NCBI GenBank assembly: GCA_007844125.1 | Contig: CM017564.1 | Span: 16,418,362 to 16,482,361, forward strand | From: Sinonovacula constricta | Taxonomy: Eukaryota; Mollusca; Bivalvia; Cardiida; Solecurtidae | Direction: 5' to 3' | Length of the DNA: 64,000 nt | Part shown: piece by piece, positions 11,501 through 25,290 of the stretch | Numbering within the stretch: position 1 is the first letter of the stretch | How the letters are laid out: each line of letters opens with the position of its first letter | Program-made: the position numbers and the translations under genes | Notes under the pieces: generated by a model | The model's database searches: none | Seen by the model: the letters and a program-made list of their open reading frames with translations, nothing else | Told to the model about the DNA's origin: nothing

Positions 11501-14063
11501 GAAGGGAGCATAAAAAAGCATGTTATGCTTTTATATGCATTGTATTATATGCATCAATTGGGTGCAAAGGGGAGGCAATTTTTTTAATATGTATAGCAAA
11601 TATACCCGATTATAATTTTGTCAGGAAATGAGTACAACAGTAGAAAAGCTGATAGTTAATTTTGCCTTTCCAAGGAGATTACACAGAAAAGTGAAAAAAA
11701 TGAAGAAAATACTGTTGAAAACATTAACACAGTGAAGTCTAGGAAGCGCAGAAAGAGACTTAAAAATTATCAAAAATTGCAGAAAAGGTATGACAGAGAG
11801 AAAATGAGAAAAAGAACTGAATTTTTGCCAGGTATAGCTCCACAGTTAAAGAAAGAAGACAATTAGATCCTGACTATGATTCACAAATAACAGAAAAGGA
11901 AAAACTAAAGAAGCAGACGCAGAGAAAGAATAAAAAGAAGTAAAATGAACAAACAACAGAAGTCCAGGAAATGACGGAACAAAAGGAGGAAGGTTCAAAT
12001 AAGAAGGCACGAAAGCAGACAGTTGAAGCAGCGTCAGTTCGGAAAAGAGAAAAACATGCTAAACAGTCCCTCTTTGGAAGGAACCCATGGCATTGGCCTC
12101 CACAACTAACCATTTGGTAAAGAATGCAACACCGAAGAGAAAGTATCTCCTCAAAAATTAGTCATGATGAAGAAAATGACACTACTGCCCATGTCATAGA
12201 CACAAGAAAAGTAGCCAGACCAGCTAAATCACATTCAAAGGTGAGATGGCAGCTAGCATACACTAGCAATGATAACAATATGAGGAGTTGCAAGAAAAAT
12301 CTTCAACAATTCAAGCACCAACAGATGCAACAGAGTAAAACCATGTCCAAGCCAGGTGAATTTAAACCTTGTGGAAACCAAAAGTTGGGAAATTTCTTGA
12401 ATTTAAGTCAAGTCATGCCTTATAAAAGAGATACTTCTATTGAAGGGATTCCATTGGCAAAGAGGCATCTACTGAAATCTTAATTTAAACTGTACAAATT
12501 ATTCAACAAAAAATCATACCAGTTTTATCAGATTAATCAAAAGTTACAGAAGACTTGACATGTAGGCGCGTTTGTGTGGTACAAAATTTATAACATCTAA
12601 CAAAAGGTAGAGGCTCTAAATAAACTTGCACAATAGAAGGACTTTCCAGAACTGAAAACTTATGTGAGACAGATCTCAAATTAAACAGTATGCCCTTTGA
12701 TGAAAGGCCAGAGAGAGAATGTGATAGACAGTGCATCAGTTGTGGGAACAGAGTCTGTTAGAAGAATGTATCAGCCACTTTTGTTAGACTTCAACAGTAA
12801 TGATAATGAGGTCGAATATCACCAATTGGGAAAATGTCCCAGAAAAGTACACAAAGAGGGTAAGGTTATCAAGACAAAGCGTTGGAAGCTAATATCAAAA
12901 TGTGCAAGACCGCTAGATCTGATTGATGAACTGGCATTGAGTCCACTGTTTAGAAATAGTTTTGTAGGGTGTTATGTTCTCTTCAAACATTTACAGTAGT
13001 GTTTCAAGCTCTACTGTTAGAACAGTTCCTCTAATTGTTAAAACGTTTAGTTACAAAAAAATTGATAATTACAAAAATAATAATTGTGCTATAATAGGTC
13101 CCCTATGCACCTTGTCCATAACATTACAAAGTATTATGAATTCTAGTACTTTATATTAGTACTATATTTATGAAGTAATAAATGTTATGTATGTGTTGTT
13201 TGCTGTTAGTAGTTTTCTTAGCCTCAGTTTTCCCTTGCATCACTACATGCTGTTGAATTTTGAGGAATAATCTCTTATATAACCCGAAATGCCAGATTAA
13301 GTAGATCACAAATTATTATTTTATGTACATAAAAGTGAGTATAAGTGCATATTATATTGGCTGTCAATATGTGTCCCCTGTGCATCCAATCTCTGAAAAA
13401 TAGTCTGATTTTCAAATTAAAATTTTGGCAATTTTAAGTTACCAATAAATTACATTCTTGAAATTTGGTCTATAAAGATGGGGAAAATCCTGATTTTATT
13501 TTTGTTTTCATACAACAAAAACTTGTGAGGTAACAATTTATTTTCAGTGTCAAATTTGGACAAAAAGTGGGGTTTTTATTTTCCTTGAACAACTGATTAA
13601 TTATGCACATGATTATACTTTATACACATACACCAATGACTGATTATTATTAGTGTACAATTATGTTATTCAGAAAAATGCATATGATTTAGTCTAGGTT
13701 CTTGTCATAAGACACATTTATGACTCACCATATTGTTGGAAATGTTCGCAATATTTGGATTTAAGGTCGAAATATTTTCTGATTTGTATTTCCTGATACT
13801 TCCCAAAAGTAATTCTGTGTTATTTGAAGTATTATTTCAATCAAAAATAGGTGACATTCATGAAGACTAGGTTTGAATTTCAACCCCTATGTCACACTTT
13901 TGCCTCAAAAGCACCCAATATAAGAAGAATGATGATTTGAACACGCTATTACAAAGTTATTTTAGCTACTGATTTTTATGATGTGGTCATTTCAAAATAA
14001 GTAACCGTTAATGAATGAATAAAAAGAGTGAAAACGAAGGATAAATTCATACTATGTATTGAA
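11501..14063 (+). repeat. Left outer arm of a large palindrome
   Basis: About 2.56 kb, near-identical in inverted orientation to 21914-24510. The outer end here, GAAGGGAGCATAAAAAAGC, matches the reverse complement of the outer end near 24510. Small differences are scattered through the arms: one- to three-base indels and single substitutions, for example around 11690, 12368, 12437 and 12723. The arms are therefore two distinct sequences and not one sequence read twice. The arm carries decayed reading frames (next entry) and an AT-rich inner part. Confidence 0.9.
11607..12999 (+). pseudogene. Decayed frames of unknown protein(s), left arm
   Basis: Consecutive open pieces lie on the plus strand: a Lys/Arg-rich stretch from about 11640 to 11940 broken by stops, one of 119 codons (12124-12483) and one of 100 codons (12697-12999). 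The products are very basic (for example KSRKRRKRLKNYQKLQKRY, and a Gln/Lys-rich segment), with no enzyme motif I recognise. The same frames occur in the right arm. There one codon is added near 12723 and a frameshift near 12368 changes the downstream reading, so coding function is not being kept. Likely a remnant of the element or gene that was inverted-duplicated. I do not assign a family. Confidence 0.4.
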
Positions 14064-17000
14064 AGTCTATGAACTCAAGGAAACTCATCATTATCGCTAG
14101 GGTAATATTTTCAATTAATTTGAGCCATGGGTTCACCCCCCATACCTCATCTGGATCCAGCGAAAAGTCCATGAAACTAAAGGAAACTCATCAGTATTGT
14201 TAGAGTGATATTTTCATTTAATTTGAGCCATGAGTTCACCCTCATACCTCATCTGGATCCAGCCAAAAGTCTCTGGAACTCAAGGAAACTCATCAGTATC
14301 TCTAGGGTAATATTTTCAATTAATTTGAGCCATGGGTTCACCCCCATACCTCATCTGGATCCAGCCAAAAGTCCATGGAACTCAAGGAAACTCATCAGTA
14401 TCGCTACGGTAATATTTTCAATTAATTTGAGCCATGGGTTCACCCCCATACCTCATCTGGATCCAGCCAAAAGTCCATGGAACTAAAGGAAACTCATCAG
14501 TATTGTTAGAGTGATATTTTCATTTAATTTGAGCCATGAGTTCACCCTCATACCTCATCTGGATCCAGCCAAAAGTCTCTGGAACTCAAGGAAACTCATC
14601 AGTATCTCTAGGGTAATATTTTCAATTAATTTGAGCCATGGGTTCACCCCCATACCTCATCTGGATCCAGCCAAAAGTCCATGGAACTCAAGGAAACTCA
14701 TCAGTATCGCTACGGTAATATTTTCAATAAATTTGAGCCATGGGTTCACCCCATACCTCATCTGCATCAAGCCAAAAGTCCATGGAACTATAGGAAACTC
14801 ATCAGTATCGTTAGACTGATATTTTCATTTAATTTGAGCCATGGGTTTCACCTCATACCTCATCTGGATCCAGCCTAAAGTCCATGGAACTGAAGGAAAC
14901 TCATCAGTATCGCTACGGTCATATTTTCCCATAAATTTGAGCCATGGGTTCACCCTCATACCCCATCTGGATCCAGACAAAAAGTCCATGGAACTCAAGG
15001 AAACTCATCAGTTTCGCTAGGGTAATATTTTCAATTAATTTGAGCCATGGGTTCACCCCCATACCTCATCTGGATCCAGCCAAAAGTCCATGGAACTCAA
15101 GGAAACTCATCAGTTTCGCTAGGGTAATATTTTCAATTAATTTGAGCCATGGGTTCACCCCCATACCTCATCTGGATCCAGCCAAAACTCCATGGAACTA
15201 TAGGAAACTCATCAGTATCGTGACCGTGATCTTTTCATTTAATTTGAGCCATGGGTTCACCCTCATACCTCAACTGGATCCAGCCAAAAGTCCATGGAAC
15301 TATAGGAAACTCATCAGTATCGCTACGGTAATATTTTCAATTAATTTGAGCCATGGGTTCACCCCCATACCTCATCTGGATCCAGCCAAAAGTCCATGGA
15401 ACTATAGGAAACTCATCAGTATCGTTAGAGTGATATTTTCATTTAATTTGAGCCATGGGTTCACCCTCATACCTCATCTGGATCCAGCCAAAAGTCCATG
15501 GAACTGAGGAAACTCATCAGTATCGCTACGGTAATATTTTCAATACATTTGAGCCATGGGTTCACCCTCATACCTCATCTGGATCCAGACAAAAGTCCAT
15601 GGAACTATAGGAAACTCATCAGTATCGTGACCGTGATCTTTTCATTTAATTTGAGCCATGGGTTCACCCTCATACCTCAACTGGATCCAGCCAAAAGTCC
15701 ATGGAACTATAGGAAACTCATCAGTATCGCTACGGTAATATTTTCAATTAATTTGAGCCATGGGTTCACCCCCATACCTCATCTGGATCCAGCCAAAAGT
15801 CCATGGAACTATAGGAAACTCATCAGTATCGTTAGAGTGATATTTTCATTTAATTTGAGCCATGGGTTCACCCTCATACCTCATCTGGATCCAGCCAAAA
15901 GTCCATGGAACTGGAGGAAACTCATCAGTATCGCTACGGTAATATTTTCAATACATTTGAGCCATGGGTTCACCCTCATACCTCATCTGGATCCAGACAA
16001 AAGTCCATGGAACTATAGGAAACTCATCAGTATCGTTACCGTGATATTTTCATTAAATTTGAGCCATGGGTTCACCCTCATACCTCATCTGGATCCAGCC
16101 AAAAGTCCATGGAACTCAAGGAAACTCATCAGTATCGTTACGGTAATATTTTCAATAAATTTGAGCCATGGGTTCACCCCCATACCTCATCTGCATCAAG
16201 CCAAAAGTCCATGGAACTATAGGAAACTCATCAGTATCGTTAGAGTGATATTTTCATTTAATTTGAGCCATGGGTTCACCCTCATACCTCATCTGGATCC
16301 AGACAAAAGTCCATGGAACTCAAGGAAACTCATCAGTTTCGCTAGGGTAATATTTTCAATTAATTTGAGCCATGGGTTCACCCCCATACCTAATCTGGAT
16401 CCAGCCAAAAGTCCATGGAACTAAAGGAAACTCATCAGTATCGTTAGGGTAATATTTTCAATACATTTGAGCCATGGGTTCACCCTCATACCTCATCTGG
16501 ATCCAGCCAAAACTCCATGGAACTATAGGAAACTCATCAGTATCGTGACCGTGATATTTTCATTTAATTTGAGCCATGGGTTCACCCTCATACCTCAACT
16601 GGATCCAGCCAAAAGTCCATGGAACTATAGGAAACTCATCAGTATCGATACGGTAATGTTTTCAATTAATTTGAGCCATGGGTTCACCCCCATACCTCAT
16701 CTGGATCCAGCCAAAAGTCCATGGAACTATAGGAAACTCATCAGTATCGTTAGAGTGATATTTCCATTTAATTTGAGCCATGGGTTCACCCTCATACCTC
16801 ATCTGGATCCAGCCAAAAGTCCATGGAACTCAAGGAAACTCATCAGTATCGCTACGGTAATATTTTCAATTAATTTGAGCCATGGGTTCACCCCCATACC
16901 TCATCTGGATCCAGCCAAAAGTCCATGGAACTAAAGGAAACTCATCAGTATTGTAAGAGTGATATTTTCATTTAATTTGAGCCATGAGTTCACCCTCATA

Positions 17001-17979
17001 CCTTATTTGGATCCAGCCAGTATTGTTAGAGTGATATTTTCATTTAATTTGAGCCATGGGTTCACCCTCATACCTCATCTGCATCCAGCCAAAAGTCCAT
17101 GGAACTAAAGGAAACTCATCAGTATTGTTAGAGTGATATTTTCATTTAATTTGAGCCATGGGTTCACCCTCATACCTCATCTGCATCCAGCCAAAAGTCC
17201 ATGGAACTGAAGGAAACTCATCAGTATCGCTACGGTAATATTTTCAATACATTTGAGCCATGGGTTCACCCTCATACCTCATCTGGATCCAGACAAATGT
17301 CCATGGAACTCAAGGAAACTCATCAGTATCGTTACCGTGATATTTTCATTAAATTTGAGCCATGGGTTCACCCCCATACCTCATCTGGATCCAGCCAAAA
17401 CTCCATGGAACTATAGGAAACTCATCAGTATCGTGACCGTGATCTTTTCATTTAATTTGAGCCATGGCTTCACCCTCATACCTCAATTGGATCCAGCCAA
17501 AAGTCCATGGAACTATAGGAAACTCATCAGTATCGCTACGGTAATATTTTCAATTAATTTGAGCCATGGGTTCACCCCCATACCTCATCTGGATCCAGCC
17601 AAAACTCCATGGAACTATAGGAAACTCATCAGTATCGTGACCGTGATCTTTTCATTTAATTTGAGCCATGGGTTCACCCTCATACCTCAACTGGATCCAG
17701 CCAAAAGTCCATGGAACTATAGGAAACTCATCAGTATAGCTACGGTAATATTTTCAATTAATTTGAGCCATGGGTTCACCCCCATACCTCATCTGGATCC
17801 AGCCAAAACTCCATGGAACTATAGGAAACTCATCAGTATCGTGACCGTGATATTTTCATTTAATTTGAGCCATGGGTTCACCCTCATACCTCAACTGGAT
17901 CCAGCCAAAAGTCCATGGAACTATAGGAAACTCATCAGTATCGCTACGGTAATATTTTCAATTAATTTGAGCCATGGGT
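14064..17979 (+). repeat. 102-bp satellite array, plus orientation
   Basis: About 38 copies. The unit runs CCATGGAACTCAAGGAAACT / CATCAGTATCGCTACGGTAA / TATTTTCAATTAATTTGAGC / CATGGGTTCACCCCCATACC / TCATCTGGATCCAGCCAAAAGT, giving 102 bp. Two unit types tend to alternate. One has GCTACGGTAATATTTTCAAT and CCCCC; the other has GTTAGAGTGATATTTTCATT and CCCTC. This gives a 204-bp higher-order pattern. Since 102 is 3 x 34, the array stays open in two frames for hundreds of codons; I regard these as not genes. Confidence 0.95.
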
Positions 17980-20900
17980 CATACGGAAAATATCACTCTA
18001 ACGATACTGATGAGTTTCCTATAGTTCCATGGACTTTTGGCTTGATGCAGATGAGGTATGGGGGTGAACCCATGGCTCAAATTTATTGAAAATATTACCG
18101 TAGCGATACTGATGAGTTTCCTTGAGTTCCATGGACATTTGTCTGGATCCAGATGAGGTATGAGGGTGAACCCATGGCTCAAATGTATTGAAAATATTAC
18201 CGTAGCGATACTGATGAGTTTCCTTCAGTTCCATGGACTTTTGGCTGGATGCAGATGAGGTATGAGGGTGAACCCATGGCTCAAATTAAATGAAAATATC
18301 ACTCTAACAATACTGATGAGTTTCCTTTAGTTCCATGGACTTTTGGCTGGATGCAGATGAGGTATGAGGGTGAACCCATGGCTCAAATTAAATGAAAATA
18401 TCACTCTAACAATACTGATGAGTTTCCTTTAGTTCCATGGACTTTTGGCTGGATCCAGATAAGGTATGGGGGTGAACCCATGGCTCAAATTTATTGAAAA
18501 TATTACCGTAGCGATACTGATGAGTTTCCTATAGTTCCATGGATTTTTGGCTGGATCCAGATGAGGTATGAGGGTGAACTCATGGCTCAAATTAAATGAA
18601 AATATCACTCTAACAATACTGATGAGTTTCCTTTAGTTCCATGGACTTTTGTCTGCATCCAGATGAGGTATGAGGGTGAACCCATGGCTCAAATTAAATG
18701 AAAATATCACTGTAACGATACTGATGAGTTTCCTATAGTTCCATTGACTTTTGGCTGGATCCAGATGAGGTATGGGGGTGAACCCATGGCTCAAATTAAT
18801 TGAAAATATTACCGTAGCGATACTGATGAGTTTCCTTGAGTTCCATGGACTTTTGGCTGGATCCAGATGAGGTATGGGGGTGAACCCATGGCTTAAATTA
18901 ATTGAAAATATTACCCTAGCGATACTGATGAGTTTCCTTGAGTTCCATAGACTTTTGGCTGGATCCAGATGAGGTATGAGGGTGAACTCATGGCTCAAAT
19001 TAAATGAAAATATCACTCTAACAATACTGATGAGTTTCCTTTAGTTCCATGGACTTTTGGCTGGATCCAGATGAGGTATGAGGGTGAACCCATGGCTCAA
19101 ATGTATTGAAAATATTACTGTAGCGATACTGATGACTTTCCTTCAGTTCCCTGGACTTTTGGCTGGATCCAGATGAGGTATGGGGGTGAACCCATTGCTC
19201 AAATTAATTGAAAATATTACCGTAGCGATACTGATGAGTTTCCTATAGCTCCATGGACTTTTGGCTGGATCCAGATGAGGTATGAGGGTGAACCCATGGC
19301 TCAAATTAAATGAAAATATCACGGTCACGATACTGATGAGTTTCCTATAGTTCCATGGACTTTTGGCTGGATCCAGATGAGGTATGAGGGTGAACCCATG
19401 GCTCAAATTAATTGAAAATATCACGGTAACGATACTGATGAGTTTCCTATAGTTCAATGGACTTTTGGCTGGATCCAGATGAGGTATGGGGGTGAACCCA
19501 TGGCTCAAATTAATTGAAAATATTACCCTAGCGATACTGATGAGTTTCCTTGAGTTCCATGGACTTTTGGCTGGATCCAAATAAGGTATGAGGGTGAACT
19601 CATGGCTCAAATTTATGGAAAATATGACCGTAGCGATACTGATGAGTTTCCTTCAGTTCCATGGACTTTAGGCTGGATCCAGATGAGGTATGAGGGTGAA
19701 CCCATGGCTCAAATTAAATGAAAATATCAGTCTAACGATACTGATGAGTTTCCTATAGTTCCATGGACTTTTGGCTTGATGCAGATGAGGTATGGGGGTG
19801 AACCCATGGCTCAAATTTATTGAAAATATTACCGTAGCGATACTGATGAGTTTCCATGAGTTCCATGGACTTTTGGCTGGATCCAGATGAGGTATGGGGG
19901 TGAACCCATGGCTCAAATTAATTGAAAATATTACCCTAGAGATACTGATGAGTTTCCTTGAGTTCCAGAGACTTTTGGCTGGATCCAGATGAGGTATGAG
20001 GGTGAACTCATGGCTCAAATTAAATGAAAATATCACTCTAACAATACTGATGAGTTTCCTTTAGTTCCATGGACTTTTGGCTGGATCCAGATGAGGTATG
20101 AGGGTGAACTCATGGCTCAAATTAAATGAAAATATCACTCTAACAATACTGATGAGTTTCCTTTAGTTCCATGGACTTTTGGCTGGATCCAGATGAGGTA
20201 TGGGGGTGAACCCATGGCTCAAATTAATTGAAAATATTACCGTAGCGATACTGATGAGTTTCCTTGAGTTCCATGGACTTTTGGCTGGATCCAGATGAGG
20301 TATGGGGGTGAACCCATGGCTCAAATTAATTGAAAATATTACCCTAGAGATACTGATGAGTTTCCTTGAGTTCCAGAGACTTTTGGCTGGATCCAGATGA
20401 GGTATGAGGGTGAACTCATGGCTCAAATTAAATGAAAATATCACTCTAACAATACTGATGAGTTTCCTTTAGTTTCATGGACTTTTGGCTGGATCCAGAT
20501 GAGGTATGGGGGTGAACCCATGGCTCAAATTAATTGAAAATATTACCCTAGCGAAACTGATGAGTTTCCTTGAGTTCCATGGACTTTTGTCTGGATCCAG
20601 ATGAAGTATGAGGGTGAACCCATGGCTCAAATTTATGGAAAATATGACCGTAGCGATACTGATGAGTTTCCTTCAGTTCCATGGACTTTAGGCTGGATCC
20701 AGATGAGGTATGAGGGTGAACCCATGGCTCAAATTAAATGAAAATATCACTCTAACGATACTGATGAGTTTCCTATAGTTCCATGGACATTTGGCTTGAT
20801 GCAGATGAGGTATGGGGGTGAACCCATGGCTCAAATTTAATGAAAATATCACGGTAACGATACTGATGAGTTTCCTTGAGTTCCATGGACATTTGTCTGG

Positions 20901-21913
20901 ATCCAGATGAGGTATGAGGGTGAACCCATGGCTCAAATGTATTGAAAATATTACCGTAGCGATACTGATGAGTTTCCTTCAGTTCCATGGACTTTTGGCT
21001 AGATGCAGATGAGGTATGAGGGTGAACCCTTGGCTCAAATTAAATGAAAATATCACGGTCACGATACTGATGAGTTTCCTATAGTTCCATGGACTTTTGG
21101 CTGGATCCAGATGAGGTATGGGGGTGAACCCATGGCTCAAATTAATTGAAAATATGACCCTAGCGAAACTGATGAGTTTCCTTGATTTCCATGGACATTT
21201 GTCTGGATCCAGATGAGGTATGAGGGTGAACCCATGGCTCAAATGTATTGAAAATATTACCGTAGCGATACTGATGAGTTTCCTTCAGTTCCATGGACTT
21301 TTGGCTGGATCCAGATGAGGTATGAGGGTGAACCCATGGCTCAAATTAAATGAAAATATCACTCTAACGATACTGATGAGTTTCCTATAGTTCCATGTAC
21401 ATTTGGCTTGATGCAGATGTGGTATGGGGATGAACCGATGGCTCAAATTAATTGAAAATATTACCGTAGCGATACTGATGAGTTTCCTTGAGTTCCATGG
21501 ACTTTTGGCTGGATCCAGATGAGGTATGAGGGTGAACCCATGGTTCAAATTTAATGAAAATATTACCGTAGCGATACTGATGAGTTTCCTATAGTTCCAT
21601 GGACTTTTGGCTGGATCCAGATGAGGTATGGGGGTGAACCCATGGCTCAAATTAATTGAAAATATTACTGTAGCGATACTGATGAGTTTCCTATAGTTCC
21701 ATGGACTTTTGGCTGGATCCAGATGAGGTATGAGGGTGAACTCATGGCTCAAATTAAATGAAAATATCACTCTAACAGTACTGATGAGTTTCCTATAGTT
21801 CCATGGACTTTTGGCTAGATCCAGATGAGGTATGGGGGTGAACCCATGGCTCAAATTAATTGAAAATATTACCCTAGCGATAATGATGAGTTTCCTTGAG
21901 TTCCATAGACTTT
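17980..21913 (-). repeat. 102-bp satellite array, inverted orientation
   Basis: The same satellite as 14064-17979 but reverse complemented, about 38 copies. The switch is abrupt at 17979/17980: a plus unit is cut after GAGCCATGGGT and is followed by CATACGGAAAATATCACTC of a minus unit. The junction lies within about 25 bp of the midpoint of the whole palindrome. Confidence 0.95.
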
Positions 21914-24510
21914 CAATACAATATACATGTATGAATTTATCCTTCGTTTTCACTCTTTTTATTCATTCATTAACGGTTACTTATTTTGAAATGACCACAT
22001 CATAAAAATCAGTAGCTAAAATAACTTTGTAATAGCGTGTTCAAATCATCATTCTTCTTATATTGGGTGCTTTTGAGGCAAAAGTGTGACATAGGGGTTG
22101 AAAATTCAAACCTAGTCTTCATGAATGTCACCTATTTTTGATTGAAATAAATACTTCAAATAACACAGAAATTACTTTTGGGAAGTATCAGGAAATACAA
22201 ATCAGAAAATATTTCGACCTTAAATCCAAATATTGCGAACATTTCCAACAATATGGGTGAGTCATAAATGTGTCTTATGACAAGAACCTAGACTAAATCA
22301 TATGCATTTTTCTGAATAACATAATTGTACACTAATAATAATACAGTCATTGGTGTATGTGTATAAAGTATAATCATGTGCATAATTAATCAGTTGTTCA
22401 AGGAAAATAAAAACCCCACTTTTTGTCCAAATTTGACACTGAAAATAAATTGTTACCTCACAAAGTTTTTGTTGTATGAAAAACAAAAATAAAATCAGGA
22501 TTTTCCCCATCTTTATAGACCAAATTTCAAGAATGTAATTTATTGGTAACTTAAAATTGCCAAAATTTTAATTTGAAAATCAGACTATTTTTCAGAGATT
22601 GGATGCACAGGGGACACATATTGACAGCCAATATAATATGCACTTATACTCACTTTTATGTACATAAAATAATAATTTGTGATCTACTTAATCTGGCATT
22701 TCGGGTTATATAAGAGATTATTCCTCAAAATTCAACAGCATGTAGTGATGCAAAGGGAAAACTGAGGCTAAGAAAACTACTAACAGCAAACAAACACATA
22801 CATAACATTTATTACTTCATAAATATAAGTACTAAATATAAAGTACTAGAATTCATAATACTTTGTAATGTTATGGACAAGGTGCATAGGGGACATATTA
22901 TAGCACAATTATTATTTTTGTAATTATCAATTTTTTTGTAACTAAACGTTTTAACAATTAGAGGAACTGTTCTAACAGTAGAGCTTGAAACACTACTGTA
23001 AATGTTTGAAGAGAACATAACACCCTACAAAACTATTTCTAAACAGTGGACTCAATGCCAGTTCATCAATCAGATCTAGCGGTCTTGCACATTTTGATAT
23101 TAGCTTCCAACGCTTTGTCTTGATAACCTTACCCTCTTTGTGTACTTTTCTGGGACATTTTCCCAATTGGTGATATTCGACCTCATTATCATTACTGTTG
23201 AAGTCTAACAAAAGTGGCTGATACATTCTTCTAACAGACTCTGTTCCCACAACTGATGCACTGTCTATTAACACATTCTCTCTCTGGCCTTTCATCAAAG
23301 GGCATACTGTTTAATTTGAGATCTGTCTCACATAAGTTTTCAGTTCTGGAAAGTCCTTCTATTGTGCAAGTTTATTTAGAGCCTCTACCTTTTGTTAGAT
23401 GTTATAATATTTTGTACACACACAAACGCGCCTACATGTCAAGTCTTCTGTAACTTTTGATTAATCTGATAAAACTGGTAAATGATTTTTTGTTGAATAA
23501 TTTGTACAGTTTAAATTAAGATTTCAGTAGATGCCTCTTTGCCAATGGAATCCCATTCAATAGAATAGTATCTCTTTTATAAGGCATGACTTGAGACTTA
23601 AATTCAAGAAATTTCCCAACTTTTGGTTTCCACAAGGTTTTAAATTCACCTGGCTTGGACATGGTTTTACTCTGTTGCATCTGTTGGTGCTTGAATTGTT
23701 GAAGATTTTTCTTGCAACTCCTCATATTGTTATCATTGCTAGTGTATGCTAGCTGCCATCTCACCTTTGAATGTGATTTAGCTGGTCTGGCTACTTTTCT
23801 TGTGTCTATGACATGGGCAGTAGTGTCATTTTCTTCATCATGACTAATTTTGAGGAGATACTTTCTCTTCGGTGTTGCATTCTTTACCAAATGGTTAGTT
23901 GTGGAGGCCAATGCCATGGGTTCCTTCCAAAGAGGGACTGTTTAGCATGTTGTTCTCTTTTCCGAACTGACGCTGCTTCAACTGTCTGCTTTCGTGCCTT
24001 CTTATTTGAACCTTCCTCCTTTTGTTCCGTCATTTCCTGGACTTCTGTTGTTTGTTCATTTTACTTCTTTTTATTCTTTCTCTGCGTCTGCTTCTTTAGT
24101 TTTTCCTTTTCTGTTATTTGTGAATCATAGTCAGGATCTAATTGTCTTCTTTCTTTAACTGTGGAGCTATACCTGGCAAAAATTCAGTTCTTTTTCTCAT
24201 TTTCTCTCTGTCATACCTTTTCTGCAATTTTTGATAATTTTTAAGTCTCTTTCTGCGCTTCCTAGACTTCACTGTGTTAATGTTTTCAACAGTATTTTCT
24301 TCATTTTTTTCACTTTTTCTGTGTAATCTCCTTGGAAAAGGAAAATTAACTATCAGCTTTTCTACTGTTGTACTCATTTCCTGTACAAAATTATAATCGG
24401 GTATATTTGCTATACATATTAAAAAAATTGCCTCCCCTTTGCACCCAATTGATGCATATAATACAATGCATATATAAAAGCATAACATGCTTTTTTATGC
24501 TCCCCTTCGA
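21914..24510 (-). repeat. Right outer arm of the large palindrome
   Basis: Reverse complement of 11501-14063 with scattered indels and substitutions. The outer boundary lies at about 24510, where the sequence changes to a dispersed repeat beginning CGAAGAAGAAGGGGTATATT. Confidence 0.9.
22993..24488 (-). pseudogene. Decayed frames of unknown protein(s), right arm
   Basis: Minus-strand counterparts of the left-arm frames: 116 codons (24488-24138), 133 codons (23917-23516) and 101 codons (23298-22993). The first two are more open than in the left arm but are still separated by stops. No conserved catalytic motif is visible to me. Alternatives are a non-autonomous transposon derived from a larger parent, or a broken host gene carried in the duplication. 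Confidence 0.4.
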
Positions 24511-25290
24511 AGAAGAAGGGGTATATTGCTTTGGACATGTCAGTAGGTCGGTCTGTCCGTCGGTAGACCAAAGCTTGTGCGAGTGATAACTTGACAATTC
24601 TGGAGCTATGGTCATCAAATTTGACATCCAGGTTGGACCTAACCAGTAGATCACCCCTATTGATTTAAGGGTGATCATGTCAAAGGTCACAGTGACCTTA
24701 AATGGTAAAAGGTTGTCAAAGCTTGTCCAAGTGATAACTCAGCAATGCCTAGACCTATGGTCATCAAACTTTACATGGAGGCTGGGCCTGACCAGTAGAT
24801 GACCCCTTATGATTTTAGGGGTCAAAGGTCGAGGTGACCTTGAATGATAAAAGGTTGTCCAAGTGATAACTCGACAATGCCTGCACCCATGGCCCTCACA
24901 CTTGACTTGGAGGCTGGGCCTGACCAGAAGATGACCCCTATTGATTTTTGGGGTCATCGGGCCAAAAGTCAAGGTTGCAGTGACGCCAAAAGGTTAACAA
25001 AGCTTCTCCAACTGACTCGACAATGCCTGCAACTATGGCCCTCAAACTTTACTTTGGGGTTGGGCCTGACCAGGTGATGACCCCTTTTTATTTTAGGGGT
25101 CATTGGGTTTAAAGGTCAAGGTCACAGTGACCTTGAACGCAAAAAGCTTGTCTGTGTGATAACTCAACAATGCCTGCACCCATGGCCATCAAACTTGACA
25201 TTAAGGTTTGGGGTGACCAGTTGATGACCCCTATGGATTTTGATGTCAAAGGTCAAGGTCATAACATATAGGTCATTAACATTTACATCA
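24511..25290. repeat. Dispersed repeat with nuclear-receptor-like motifs, about 5 tandem units
   Basis: Begins with GGGGTATATTGCTTTGGACA and GTC/GGTCGGTC runs. It continues as diverged units of about 130-150 bp with GGTTGGGCCTGACCAGTAGA, GGGGTCAAAGGTCAAGG and GTGATAACTCGACAATGCC. Perfect GGTCACAGTGACC palindromes lie at 24685-24697 and 25120-25132. The same family recurs at 28501-30125. I know this repeat type from bivalve genomes. Confidence 0.8.

Noticed and set aside
14064..21913. CTGATGAG box in the minus strand of the satellite, suggesting a hammerhead ribozyme
   Set aside because: The needed GAAA box does not follow at stem-II distance; the next GAAA is about 75 nt away. A hammerhead core cannot be formed.
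14205..21953. Open frames up to 308 codons, in two frames and on both arms
   Set aside because: The 102-bp satellite unit is a multiple of three and lacks stops in two frames. Substitutions between units do not favour silent positions.
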